Assembly (NCBI RefSeq): GCF_900100925.1
Contig: NZ_FNKO01000001.1
Span: 1,240,001-1,304,000, forward strand
Reading direction: 5' to 3'
From: Actinopolyspora saharensis
GTDB lineage: Bacteria > Actinomycetota > Actinomycetes > Mycobacteriales > Pseudonocardiaceae
Length of the DNA: 64,000 nucleotides
A program made the position numbers and the translations under genes. Below the pieces are notes generated by a model. That model saw only the letters and a list, made by a program, of their open reading frames with translations, was not told where the DNA came from and ran no database searches. Of this stretch, positions 55,901 to 63,280 are shown one piece after another (position 1 is the first letter of the stretch; each line of letters begins with the position of its first letter).

Positions 55901-56146
55901 TTGTTGCCGTTGCGGTGGCCGGGTGAGCAGCGGGAGGACGATGCCGAGGAGCGGCGGTTGTTCTTCGTGGGCGTGACTCGGGCGCAGCGGAGGTTGTACG
56001 TGACTCGTGCCGCGCGGCGCGGGGGTTCGGACGAGGGGCGGCAGCGTTTCCCGTCGCCGTTTCTGTCCGAGCTGGGTTCTGCTGCGGTGCGCAGCGAGGA
56101 GGATGGGGGCGGGCGCAGGCAGCAGCGGCAGTTGACGCTGCTGTAG
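52976..56146 (+). CDS. EndoQ-like PHP nuclease fused to a UvrD/PcrA-type helicase
   Basis: The 1056-residue protein has two parts. Residues 1 to about 400 resemble endonuclease Q, a PHP-family nuclease that nicks DNA at deaminated bases: F-Y-A-D-L-H-I-H-S-K-Y-S, V-G-T-G-D-F-T-H-P, P-A-H-I-W-T-P-W-F, S-H-S-D-A-H-S-P, and a zinc-finger-like set Cys277, Cys293 and Cys296. After an acidic linker (about 440-490), residues about 495-1056 are a UvrD helicase with A-G-P-G-T-G-K-T-R-T, V-D-E-Y-Q-D-V-D, G-D-P-D-Q-A-I-Y-G-F-R-G-A and T-L-H-A-A-K-G-L-E. The GTG at 52976 starts the family N-terminus. It probably repairs deaminated bases. Confidence 0.9.
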   Translation: MRFYADLHIHSKYSRACSKDCDIEHLAWWARRKGVTVVGTGDFTHPAWRAHLREVLEPAEPGLLRLRPEYERELSRTLPASCHTPVRFMLSVEIATIYKQGDYTRKVHHLCYVPDFEAAEEFSRRLGNIGNLGSDGRPILGLDSRDLLEITLESGQGSYLVPAHIWTPWFAVLGSKAGFNSVQECYRDLADNIFALETGLSSDPEMNWRLSGLDGYTLVSHSDAHSPPMLAREATVFDTELDYFAIRRALETGRGVEGTVEFFPEEGKYHLDGHRKCGIRFDPADTRDHGRLCPECGKPLTVGVLNRVDALADRDVGVRPSGAAGYRNLIPLPEIIGELRGVGPKSKKVFGEISALTARHGSELAILEDVPVERLRADDPLLAETIERLRGGSVHRQAGFDGEYGRIRVFEPEELSRLRSRGSVSLFDDSVLRAAAARPAEPDPAARSVAAVEEPTTSPLPGGEHDGAAPVPAGGADAGEVNAGAGVLAGLDPDQRAAAEVRSGPLMIVAGPGTGKTRTVTHRLAHLIWERGVAARECLAITFTRRAAVELADRLGELVGSQVADEVTVATFHSLGMDIVRDNHAALGLPAEFGVADGRRRDEILAGLTGDERGARRLGSEISRARRGGEVRQEVERLLPGYLEALRAEGLVDFDDLLVLPVRLLEADAGLVERYRQRFRWITVDEYQDVDEVQYRLLRLLAPVAANVTVIGDPDQAIYGFRGADVGFFLRFEQDYPDAPVLELTRNYRSGRHIVEGAVRAIEPGSLVPGRQLRPVGGVAEHPVVVHRASDEHAEARFVARTVDELLGGSSFHSFDSGRTDGYEAGSIGFGDVAVVYRTDAQSRVLREELVRQGFPVQKRSHDPLSARPGVGPLLDELGYVSEGSGEVTERLRAAAERVVATVPGEHDTVHAAVELLRPLAARFGADVEGFRREVLLGAEVDALDPRADAVSLLTLHAAKGLEYPVVFLVGCEDGLLPLRWPGEQREDDAEERRLFFVGVTRAQRRLYVTRAARRGGSDEGRQRFPSPFLSELGSAAVRSEEDGGGRRQQRQLTLL

Positions 56147-56216
56147 TGGTTCGTTGCCGGGGTGCCCCGGTCCCGGCCCGCCTGGTCGGGACCGGGGCGT
56201 TGAGCGGTGCGCTGGT

Positions 56217-57353
56217 TCAGCGCGTGGGGTCGTCGACGTTGAGCAGGGAGTTGGCGTCGATTTCCCAGTCCTCGATGTCGGCGAGCCCGCCTTCGAGGGG
56301 GACGAAGGGGGCGTTGAGCGGCGCGTCGGTGCGCACCCGCTCCGGCCAGTTGCGGTTCGCCAGTGCCGGTTTGCCGAGGGCGACGAGGTTGGCTCCGTTC
56401 CGGTCGAGCAGGGTGCTCGCCTCCTCGGGGGTGTTGATGTTGCCGTTGGCGATGATGGTGGCGTTGGTGAACTGGGCGGCCAGCGTCGCCAGCGAGCGGG
56501 GGTCGTCCTCGAAGGCCGGGGCGGAGGCGACGGGTTCTGTGGTGTGGACGTAGTCGACCGTGGTTGTGGCCAGCTCGGTGAGAATGGCCTCGGCCTCGTC
56601 CGCACCGCCGGACCACTTGTGGGCGTGGTCGCTGACTTTGCCCTGGGACAGGCGTACGCCGACGATGAAGTCCTCGCCCACGGCGTCGCGGACGGCCTCG
56701 CAGATCTCGACGGTGAGTCGGACGCGGTTGCGTGGGGATCCGCCGTACTGGTCGTCGCGGTCGTTGAGGTAGTCGGTGAGGAACGCGTCGAGCAGGTAGC
56801 CGTTGGCGCCGTGGAGCTCCACGCCGTCGAAGCCCGCGTCGCGGGCGCGCAGTGCGGAGTCGACGAAGGCCTGGCGGGTCCTGTCAATGTCGTCGGCTGT
56901 CATGGCCGAGGGGGTGGGATAGGGGCCGGAGCCGCCGTAGAACGGCAGTTGTTCGCCGCGAGCCGGCTTGTCGGTGGGGCCGATGGGGCCAAGGCCGAAC
57001 GGGTTGCCCTGGGCTTGTGGTCCTGCGTGCATGAGCTGGGCGATGATCGCCGAGCCCTCGTTGTGGACGACGTCGGTGATCTTGCGCCACGACTGGACGT
57101 GGGCGTCGGTGGCGATGCCGGGTTGGCCGAAGTAGCCGGGACTGTGCTCGGTGTCGATGTAGAGCCCCTCGGTGATCAGCGCGGCGAACCCGCCGGCCGC
57201 GAAGACGCGGTAGTACTCCTCGATGCGGTCGGAGACCGTGCCGTCCGGTTCGGCGCTCACCCGTGTCATGGGGGCCAGTACTGTGCGGTTCCGCAGTGTG
57301 GTGTGGCCGAGCTGGTGGGGTTCGAACAGCCGCGTGTGGGTGTTGTCCGGCAT
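56217..57353 (-). CDS. Old yellow enzyme family NADH:flavin oxidoreductase
   Basis: This 378-residue FMN enzyme is an alpha/beta barrel: N-R-T-V-L-A-P-M-T-R near residue 25, Q-L-M-H-A-G, V-E-L-H-G-A-N-G-Y-L-L (the His/Asn pair that binds the substrate carbonyl) and a late G-K-P-A-L-A-N-R-N-W. Family members reduce activated double bonds of electrophiles such as enones, quinones or nitro compounds. The ATG at 57353 has a short spacer to the divergent ArsR gene, 114 bp away, and the two operators between them. Confidence 0.92.
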   Translation of the reverse strand: MPDNTHTRLFEPHQLGHTTLRNRTVLAPMTRVSAEPDGTVSDRIEEYYRVFAAGGFAALITEGLYIDTEHSPGYFGQPGIATDAHVQSWRKITDVVHNEGSAIIAQLMHAGPQAQGNPFGLGPIGPTDKPARGEQLPFYGGSGPYPTPSAMTADDIDRTRQAFVDSALRARDAGFDGVELHGANGYLLDAFLTDYLNDRDDQYGGSPRNRVRLTVEICEAVRDAVGEDFIVGVRLSQGKVSDHAHKWSGGADEAEAILTELATTTVDYVHTTEPVASAPAFEDDPRSLATLAAQFTNATIIANGNINTPEEASTLLDRNGANLVALGKPALANRNWPERVRTDAPLNAPFVPLEGGLADIEDWEIDANSLLNVDDPTR

Positions 57354-57396
57354 GGGGGTCTGCTTCGTCCTTTCCCGGGGCTGGGTAACTCGATTT

Positions 57397-57414
57397 GTAC
57401 GATCGGTGTCGTAC
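57397..57414. promoter_or_regulatory. ArsR-type operator 1
   Basis: GTACGA (57397-57402) and TCGTAC (57409-57414) are perfect complements around TCGGTG. The site lies 44 bp from the oxidoreductase start, on the oxidoreductase side of the intergenic region. Confidence 0.6.
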
Positions 57415-57438
57415 TTGTCGGGTCAACAGCGCGAAGTT

Positions 57439-57460
57439 TTGTACGTATTTCGTCGTACAA
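57439..57460. promoter_or_regulatory. ArsR-type operator 2
   Basis: TTGTACG (57439-57445) and CGTACAA (57454-57460) are perfect 7-bp arms around 8 nt. The GTACG core matches operator 1. It ends 7 bp before the ArsR ATG, which suggests autorepression. Confidence 0.65.
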
Positions 57461-57467
57461 TGTGGGT

Positions 57468-57821
57468 ATGGTCACCACGCGAGGCCGACAACGCACCGGG
57501 AAACCACTGCCCCAGCCGGATCTCGACGAGATCGAGGTCGAACAGGTGCTGCGCGCTCTCGGTGAACCGGTTCGACTGCGAATCGTGCGGAACCTCGCGG
57601 CCGCCGAGCAGCCGATGGCGTGCAGCGCGTTCCACCTCGGGGTCTCGAAGTCGACCTCCACGCACCATTTCCGCCTGCTCCGGGAGAGCGGAATCATCGC
57701 TCAGCACGAGCAGGGCACCAGCCGTTACAGCGAGCTGCGCAGCGACGAGCTCGAGGACCGCTTCCCCGGTCTCCTGGCGGCGATCCTAGCTGCGCCTCCG
57801 AAGCGGCCGGCGAGCGAGTGA
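57468..57821 (+). CDS. ArsR/SmtB-type winged-helix regulator
   Basis: The 117-residue protein has a winged helix with L-R-A-L-G-E-P-V-R-L-R-I-V-R-N-L, the recognition helix S-T-S-T-H-H-F-R-L-L-R-E-S-G-I-I, and a wing Q-G-T-S-R-Y-S-E-L. One cysteine lies in P-M-A-C-S-A-F-H; metal-binding Cys pairs of the arsenic type are absent. Coupling with an old yellow enzyme gene suggests that it senses electrophiles, perhaps through this cysteine. ATG 57468 follows operator 2. Confidence 0.9.
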   Translation: MVTTRGRQRTGKPLPQPDLDEIEVEQVLRALGEPVRLRIVRNLAAAEQPMACSAFHLGVSKSTSTHHFRLLRESGIIAQHEQGTSRYSELRSDELEDRFPGLLAAILAAPPKRPASE

Positions 57822-57888
57822 GCGTGGGCCGGTTCACCCCACCGGACGGAGGGCGGCTGTTGCCGATGGGTGACCGCCGATGATCCGC

Positions 57889-59019
57889 TCACTCGTGGGG
57901 GTCGTCGATGACGCCTGCCATGGTGTAGGCGGGGCTGTTGTTGAGGTTCTCGTCCACGCGCAGGTACAGGCGTGTGGTGCGGGGGTCGGCGTGGTCGAGG
58001 TAGGTCTGCACTTCGGCCAGTGAGCGGCGTTTGCCGAGTGAGGTGGCCACGCTGTGGCGGGTGGAGTGCGGCACGAGTCGCTCGGGGTCGTTGATGCCGG
58101 CTGCCGTGGCCGTGCGGCGGAGCATGTTCGCCAGGTAGCTGTTCGACAGCGGCCTGCCTCCGGGTTTGCCGCGGTAGGGAGTTCCGGCGAACAGCGGTCC
58201 GGTCAGTTGGGCGGTGTCGAGGTTCTGGCGGGCGGCTCGCAGCCGCAGGTAGTTGTCCACCATGGCCGCGGCGTAGGGCACGAGGGGTTTCGCGGATTGG
58301 CCGCCGCCTTTGGTGCGGTAGTGCAGCAGCCGGTGTCCGCCCCGGGTGCCGAGGTCGTCGGGCAGGCGGGCGTTGCGCACGGCGCCGGAGCGCACGCCGG
58401 TGGTGATCAGCACCCGCAGCACCGCGGCGTCGCGGACGGCGGTTTCCAGGGTTTCGGGGTCGGCGTTCTCGGCTCGGCGGGTGGCCTCGGCCAGCAGCGC
58501 GTTGAGTTCCTCGTCGGAGAGCCAGGCCGTGTCCGAGCCGTTGGAGCGGCGGTTGTGCTTGGGGCGTTTGACGCGGGCGGCGGGGTCGCTGGTGGCCGCG
58601 TCGTTGTCGATGAGGTAGCCGTACCAGCTGCTCACCCCGGCCAGGCGGGTTCGGACGGTGGCCGGTCCGACGTCGAGTCCGGACACCCAGTGGTCCACAT
58701 CGGCGCGGCGTGCTGCCAGGGGGTCGATGTTTTCCAGTTGGCAGAAGCGCAGCCAGCGGGCCACCGCGTGGGTGTAGGAGCGGGCGGTGTGCGGGTCGCG
58801 TCCGTCGCGTTCGGCCTGCTCGACGAGTTCGCGGGCCCACAGTTCGGTCAGCCCGCGCAGGTGGTAGCGCTGCCCCGGTTCCGGGGCGGGCAGGGTTTCG
58901 CGCGCGGCGGAGGGCAGTTCGGCGGACACGTCGGTGGGGGGTATCGCCTCGCCCGGGCGTGTCGAGCGCGCGGGGGTGGTTGCCGCGGTGGTGTGCTTGT
59001 CGGGAGGGGTGGCCTCCAT
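57889..59019 (-). CDS. Tyrosine recombinase/site-specific integrase
   Basis: The 376-residue protein has all catalytic residues: Arg210 in T-T-G-V-R-S-G, Lys237, His318 and Arg321 in H-S-T-R, His343 in L-D-H-A-D-P and Tyr352 in R-L-Y-L. The core-binding domain (residues about 55-150) follows a disordered, Pro/Thr-rich N-terminus of about 50 residues. It is longer than XerC or XerD. No attachment site was found beside it, and no phage or ICE genes follow. Broken genes lie to its right. It may be a chromosomal recombinase or the remnant of an integrated element. Confidence 0.9.
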   Translation of the reverse strand: MEATPPDKHTTAATTPARSTRPGEAIPPTDVSAELPSAARETLPAPEPGQRYHLRGLTELWARELVEQAERDGRDPHTARSYTHAVARWLRFCQLENIDPLAARRADVDHWVSGLDVGPATVRTRLAGVSSWYGYLIDNDAATSDPAARVKRPKHNRRSNGSDTAWLSDEELNALLAEATRRAENADPETLETAVRDAAVLRVLITTGVRSGAVRNARLPDDLGTRGGHRLLHYRTKGGGQSAKPLVPYAAAMVDNYLRLRAARQNLDTAQLTGPLFAGTPYRGKPGGRPLSNSYLANMLRRTATAAGINDPERLVPHSTRHSVATSLGKRRSLAEVQTYLDHADPRTTRLYLRVDENLNNSPAYTMAGVIDDPHE

Positions 59020-59174
59020 TTCAGGTCTCCCGCGAGGTCGTCGAACGCTGCCCGCGGCAACCTAGCACGGGTTTTGTGCGTGGCGGGTGGTGTTCGCTGA
59101 GGTGCTGCGCGCCCCGGGGGGCTGAGACTGCAGCTGCTGTCCTGTCCCCGTGAGGCGGCGTCGGAACCACCTGG
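59020..59174. other. Intergenic sequence between the integrase and hydrolase fragment
   Basis: About 155 bp with no recognisable gene or repeat. Confidence 0.3.
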
Positions 59175-59534
59175 TCAGGCCGGTGTCCACCTCGCCTGCC
59201 GGCGGTAGTCGTCCGACAACAGGTCCACGACCGAGCGCATCCGGATCGCGGCGTTCACCACTGCTGCCGCGGCGACCGGAATCCCGGCGTCGGCGAGGAC
59301 TCGCAGCGCGACGGCTCCGCCCAGCGATCCGCCGAGCACGCCGATCGGTCCGTCGTCGACCGGAAGTTGCGCACGGATCGACGCCAGTGCGGTAGTTCCG
59401 TGGCCCGCGTGGCGGGAATCGATTCCGCTGCCGGCGGAATCAGCACAGCGTGCCGGGCGCCGTCGCGAGTTCAGCCTCACCTTCGCCGGAAACATCCTCG
59501 AGACCGGCACCATCTCTCCTACCGACTCGCCCAC
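59175..59534 (-). pseudogene. Alpha/beta hydrolase fragment
   Basis: The frame includes a recognisable hydrolase nucleophile elbow, I-G-V-L-G-G-S-L-G-G-A-V-A-L, with the preceding strand and the helix after it, then A-A-V-V-N-A-A-I. It stops 30 residues later, before the catalytic acid and histidine. The part upstream of about 59430 has no hydrolase features. Both ends seem to be lost, so the gene is broken. Confidence 0.65.
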
Positions 59535-59594
59535 GCCCGGTCGGCGACTGCGCGCTGAGCCGACACTGTCGGTGGGAGCTGATTAACTAGCCGC

Positions 59595-60134
59595 ATGTTC
59601 GAAACTCCCGACGAGCTCCACAGCCTCCAAGTCCTGCTCGACACGTCTTGGGCTGACTCCAGCAGCCACCTCAAATCGATCATCCGGCCAGGTGAAAGCA
59701 CCTTGGACGCCGAGCAGGTCGTCCGAGTCTGCCAAGGCATGTGCACCCTGGCCATTGCCACGGTCACCCGGCGCGGCGAGCCACGCATCAGCGGCGCCGA
59801 CGGGCACCTCCTGCACGGTCGTTGGATCGTCGGCACCCACCGCCAGTCCGCTAAAGCCCGCCATCTCGCGGCGCGGCCCGGAATCAGCGCGACCTTCATG
59901 CGCGGCGAGCAGCTCGGCATTTTCACGCATGGACACGCCGTTCCGCTGAACCCCGAGGGGTCGAGCAGCGACCCGACTTGGCCAACCGTCCGCGAGCACC
60001 TCGTCGACCACTACGACGGCGATGGCAACGATCCGTTCTGGGACGAGAACGTCTGGTATCGCATCGACCCCAGCTGGATGGTCGCCTACAGCGCCGATCC
60101 CGTCGGGCTGCTCGACCAACAACCGTCAGTCTGA
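59595..60134 (+). CDS. Pyridoxamine 5'-phosphate oxidase-like (split-barrel) protein
   Basis: This 179-residue protein has a split-barrel flavin-binding-like fold: L-A-I-A-T-V-T-R-R-G-E-P-R-I-S-G-A-D-G, then H-R-Q-S-A-K-A-R-H-L-A-A-R-P-G-I-S-A-T-F. The C-terminal W-Y-R-I-D-P-S-W-M-V-A-Y resembles the F420/FMN-type relatives. The cofactor and substrate are not known. It seems intact within a stretch of broken genes. ATG 59595 has no strong ribosome binding site. Confidence 0.75.
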   Translation: MFETPDELHSLQVLLDTSWADSSSHLKSIIRPGESTLDAEQVVRVCQGMCTLAIATVTRRGEPRISGADGHLLHGRWIVGTHRQSAKARHLAARPGISATFMRGEQLGIFTHGHAVPLNPEGSSSDPTWPTVREHLVDHYDGDGNDPFWDENVWYRIDPSWMVAYSADPVGLLDQQPSV

Positions 60135-60198
60135 AGAGAGCTCGCGCGGGGCCACCTCAGGCCGTCACTCCGGGGGCAGTCGAGATTGACATCTTCAC

Positions 60199-60321
60199 GT
60201 TCACCGTTTTCACGCGGCTGGGCGTCTTCGCCAGCAGTACCGACAGTCCGCCGGCGAACGGCTCGACGTAGTGGGCGTACTCGGGCAGCAGCACGGCGAT
60301 CCGGGCCGCCAGGCGCGACTT
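60199..60321 (-). pseudogene. Remnant of a D12-class DNA adenine methyltransferase
   Basis: Within a short frame, K-S-R-L-A-A-R-I-A-V-L-L-P-E-Y is followed by H-Y-V-E-P-F-A-G-G-L-S-V-L-L-A-K. That is the N-terminal SAM-binding segment of Dam-like N6-adenine methyltransferases, usually found in phages and restriction systems. The sequence then ends after about 20 residues, and the DPPY part is missing. It is a truncated relic. Confidence 0.65.
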
Positions 60322-60369
60322 TGCCGCCGCAGCAGGCAAAGCGGGAGCAGCCACCACGGCGCCCTTCGG

Positions 60370-60480
60370 TGGTCCTGGGGCAGAGCGGCCCGGCCGCCGG
60401 ACAGCTCGGGCAGGTACGTACAGCGTGGAGCGCGACACCCCGAGCAGGCGGGCGATGGACGTAACGCTGTTCTCCGGTGC
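60370..60480 (-). pseudogene. Resolvase/invertase C-terminal helix-turn-helix remnant
   Basis: The frame holds N-S-V-T-S-I-A-R-L-L-G-V-S-R-S-T-L-Y, the classic C-terminal DNA-binding helices of serine recombinases. The expected continuation Y-L-P-E-L-S-G-G-R-A-A-L is in another frame directly after, so there is a one-base shift. The catalytic domain is absent. It is probably a transposon or invertase relic. Confidence 0.6.
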
Positions 60481-60614
60481 CTTGGGGCCACCTCTCCCCT
60501 CCTCGGGCCGTCAACGGTGAGTCAACCACACCGGCACCGTCGTCGAGGGGCTACACGGAGCGGGACACGCCCCCCACGCGGCTTGCTGCGCGCGGGCCTG
60601 GTTTCCGCCGTCGT

Positions 60615-63098
60615 TCACTGCCCTTTGCCCGGTTTGCTCGGCGAGGCCGACCAGGGGTCTTCCGGCCAGGGGTGTTTCAGGTACTGCCCGCGGAGTTCGG
60701 CGCGGACCTGGTGGTAGCCGTTGTTCCAGAATGAGGTCAGGTCCCCGGTGACGGCTGCGGGGCGTCCGCCCGGGTCGAGCAGGCGCATCAGCACCGACAC
60801 CCGCCCGTCGGCGATGGTGGGCACGCCGGTCCAGCCGAAGACTTCCTGCAGCCGCACCGGCAGGGCGGGGTGTTCGCTGTCGTAGTCGATGCGCACCCGG
60901 GATCCGGAGGGCACTTCGATGCGTTCCGGGGCGAGTTCGTCCAGCCGTCCGGCCTCGGGCCACGGCAGCAGGCGGTGCAGTGCCTGCCCGGCGTCGATGC
61001 GTTCCAGGTCGGCGCGGGTGCGCGCGTTCGACAGCTCGGGGTCCAGCCACGTCTCCGCCGCGGCCAGCAGGTCCTCGTCGGTGGTGCTCGGCCACGGTGG
61101 GCCGAACACGTCGCGCAGGAACGCGAGGCGTTGCCTCAGCTGCCTGCCTGCGGCGTCCCAGTGCAGCAGGTCCAGTCCCTCGCTGCGCAGCCCGTCGAGC
61201 AGCGCTTCCCGCACCGCCCCGGCCGGGGGGTCGTCGAGTTTCCGCTCGGACAGGGTGATCGCGCCCAGTTTGCGGGCGGTGCGTGCGCGGACGTCCCCGT
61301 CGTGCCAGGCGATGTCCTGGTGGGTCGACAGCATCCCGGGGGCGGCTTGTTCGGCGAGTCGCTGGTCGGCTCGTGCGGCCAGCCGGACGAACCCGTGCAC
61401 GCGGCTGGGGTCGCGCTCGGCGACGGCGATGGCCAGCCACTCCGAGCCGGCCAGTCCTTCGGAGGTGGGCATGCCCGCGGGGTCCTCGCGGACTTCGGAG
61501 CGGGGCAGTTCCACCGCGGTTCCTCCGGCCATCAGGTACACCCGGGAGCGCGGAGCGCGGCGGCGGGCCAGCCGTTCGGGGTGTGCCAGCGCCACCACCA
61601 GCGCGTCGTCGTCGGGGTCGGTGGGGGTGCTGGTGGCGGGCACCATCTTTTCCATGCGCCGGGCCTCGCGTCGCCAGCGTTGGGAACCGTTTGCCCCGTC
61701 GCGGAGTTTGCGCAGGGCCGTGGCCAGTTCGGTGTCCTGGGCGAGGGTGTCGTCGTCCAGCAGCGCGACGACCTCGGCGGCGGTGCGGCGTCCGGTTTGG
61801 GCGCTGCCGTCCAGCAGGGCGCGGGCCAGCCGCGGGTGCAGTCCGAGTTCGGACATGCGGCGGCCGCGTTCGGTGATCTCGCCGTTGCCGTCCAGGGCGC
61901 CCAGTGCGGTCAGCACTTCGTGCCCGGCGACCAGGGGGCCTTCCGGTGGGGTGTCCCACCAGCGCAGCGCGCTGCCGTCCGGGGTGCCCCAGCAGGCCAG
62001 TTCCAGGGCGAGCCGGGTGAGGTCGGCGGTGCGGATCTCCGGTTCCGGGTAGCGCACGAGGCTGCTGTGTTCGTGGGCGGGCCAGCAGCGGTAGGCGTGG
62101 CCGGGGGCTTCGCGTCCGGCGCGTCCGGCGCGTTGTTCGGCCACGGCCTGCGAGGTTCGCATGGTGACCAGCCCGGACAGGCCTCTCCGGTGGTCGACTC
62201 GGGAGACGCGGGACAGACCGGAGTCCACCACCGCGCGCACTCCGGGGACGGTGAGGCTGGATTCGGCCACGGCGGTGGCCAGCACGACTCGTCGTCGTGC
62301 GCGTGGTTGCAGCGCGGCGTCCTGCTCGTGGGTGGGCAGTCGTCCGTGCAGGGGGAGCACGTCCACGTCGGTTTCGTCGGAGAGTCGGTCGCGGGTGCGT
62401 GCGATCTCGCCTGCGCCGGGCAGGAAGGCGAGCACGTCGCCGGGTTGTTCGTCGAGTGCGGTGCGCACGGCGCGGGCCACGGTGGCTTCGACCGGTTCTT
62501 TGCGCAGTGGGGCTACGTGGTGCGTTTCGACGGGGTGGGAGCGTCCGTGCGCGTGCACGACCGGGGCGGGGTGTTGTTCGCCGAGCAGCTCGGCCAGCTG
62601 GTCGCTGGCGACCGTGGCCGAGGCGGCCAGCACGCGCAGGTCGGGGCGCAGCCCGTCGCGCGCGTCCAGCAGCAGGGCCAGCAGCAGGTCCGCGTCCAGG
62701 TGGCGTTCGTGGCACTCGTCGAGGATGACGGCGTCCACCCCGGCCAGTTCGGGGTCGGACTGCAGGCGGCGCACCAGCAGGCCCGAGGTGACGACTTCGA
62801 CTTGGGTGTCCGGTGAGCAGCGGCGTTCGCCGCGCACGGCGTAGCCGACGTGGTCGCCGACCTTCTCGCCGAGCAGCTCGGCCATGCGGGTGGCCGCGGC
62901 TCTGGTGGCGAGCCTGCGTGGTTCGGCCACCACCACCCGCAGTCCTCGTGCGGCCAGCGCCAGCGGCACCAGGGTGGTCTTGCCGGTGCCTGGTGGGGCC
63001 ACGAGCACGGCGGTTCCGTCGCTGTCCAGTGTCTCGCCGATCTCGTCGAGAACGGCACGGACCGGCAGGTCGGGGAACTCGGGCGGCGTGAGCGTCAT
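60615..63098 (-). CDS. hrpB: ATP-dependent helicase HrpB
   Basis: The 827-residue DExH helicase has Walker A A-P-P-G-T-G-K-T-T near residue 35, the D-E-C-H box in I-L-D-E-C-H-E-R, S-A-T-V-A, and the helicase C-terminal motifs with S-S-L-T-V-P-G-V-R-A-V-V-D-S-G and Q-R-A-G-R-A-G-R. The C-terminal HrpB domain has P-S-G-S-R-V-R-I-D-Y. HrpB is common in bacteria and of unclear function (RNA-related). ATG 63098 has CGATGACG upstream and no strong Shine-Dalgarno. It is divergent from the final gene. Confidence 0.93.
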   Translation of the reverse strand: MTLTPPEFPDLPVRAVLDEIGETLDSDGTAVLVAPPGTGKTTLVPLALAARGLRVVVAEPRRLATRAAATRMAELLGEKVGDHVGYAVRGERRCSPDTQVEVVTSGLLVRRLQSDPELAGVDAVILDECHERHLDADLLLALLLDARDGLRPDLRVLAASATVASDQLAELLGEQHPAPVVHAHGRSHPVETHHVAPLRKEPVEATVARAVRTALDEQPGDVLAFLPGAGEIARTRDRLSDETDVDVLPLHGRLPTHEQDAALQPRARRRVVLATAVAESSLTVPGVRAVVDSGLSRVSRVDHRRGLSGLVTMRTSQAVAEQRAGRAGREAPGHAYRCWPAHEHSSLVRYPEPEIRTADLTRLALELACWGTPDGSALRWWDTPPEGPLVAGHEVLTALGALDGNGEITERGRRMSELGLHPRLARALLDGSAQTGRRTAAEVVALLDDDTLAQDTELATALRKLRDGANGSQRWRREARRMEKMVPATSTPTDPDDDALVVALAHPERLARRRAPRSRVYLMAGGTAVELPRSEVREDPAGMPTSEGLAGSEWLAIAVAERDPSRVHGFVRLAARADQRLAEQAAPGMLSTHQDIAWHDGDVRARTARKLGAITLSERKLDDPPAGAVREALLDGLRSEGLDLLHWDAAGRQLRQRLAFLRDVFGPPWPSTTDEDLLAAAETWLDPELSNARTRADLERIDAGQALHRLLPWPEAGRLDELAPERIEVPSGSRVRIDYDSEHPALPVRLQEVFGWTGVPTIADGRVSVLMRLLDPGGRPAAVTGDLTSFWNNGYHQVRAELRGQYLKHPWPEDPWSASPSKPGKGQ

Positions 63099-63280
63099 CG
63101 GTGAAACGGTATCGTCGCCGTTTCCGGGGCGTGGGTGGCCGTGACAGGGGTTCGGTTTCGCGGGCCGTGGTGGGAGCGTCCTTGTCCCTCGGGGGCGCTC
63201 GGGGGCTCGCGGACGGCTCGGACGGGTTGTGGTGATCGCTACGGTGGGTGGCGGACGTACGGCGTTGTGGGGAGAGTGCG

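Noticed and set aside
54251..56887. Minus-strand frame of 878 codons over the UvrD part
   Set aside because: It runs antisense through the helicase and has low-complexity composition. The plus-strand frame has all helicase motifs.
57889..59019. XerC or XerD itself
   Set aside because: The recombinase has a disordered N-terminus and 376 residues, against about 300 for Xer proteins, and sits beside mobile-element debris. The catalytic residues alone do not decide it.
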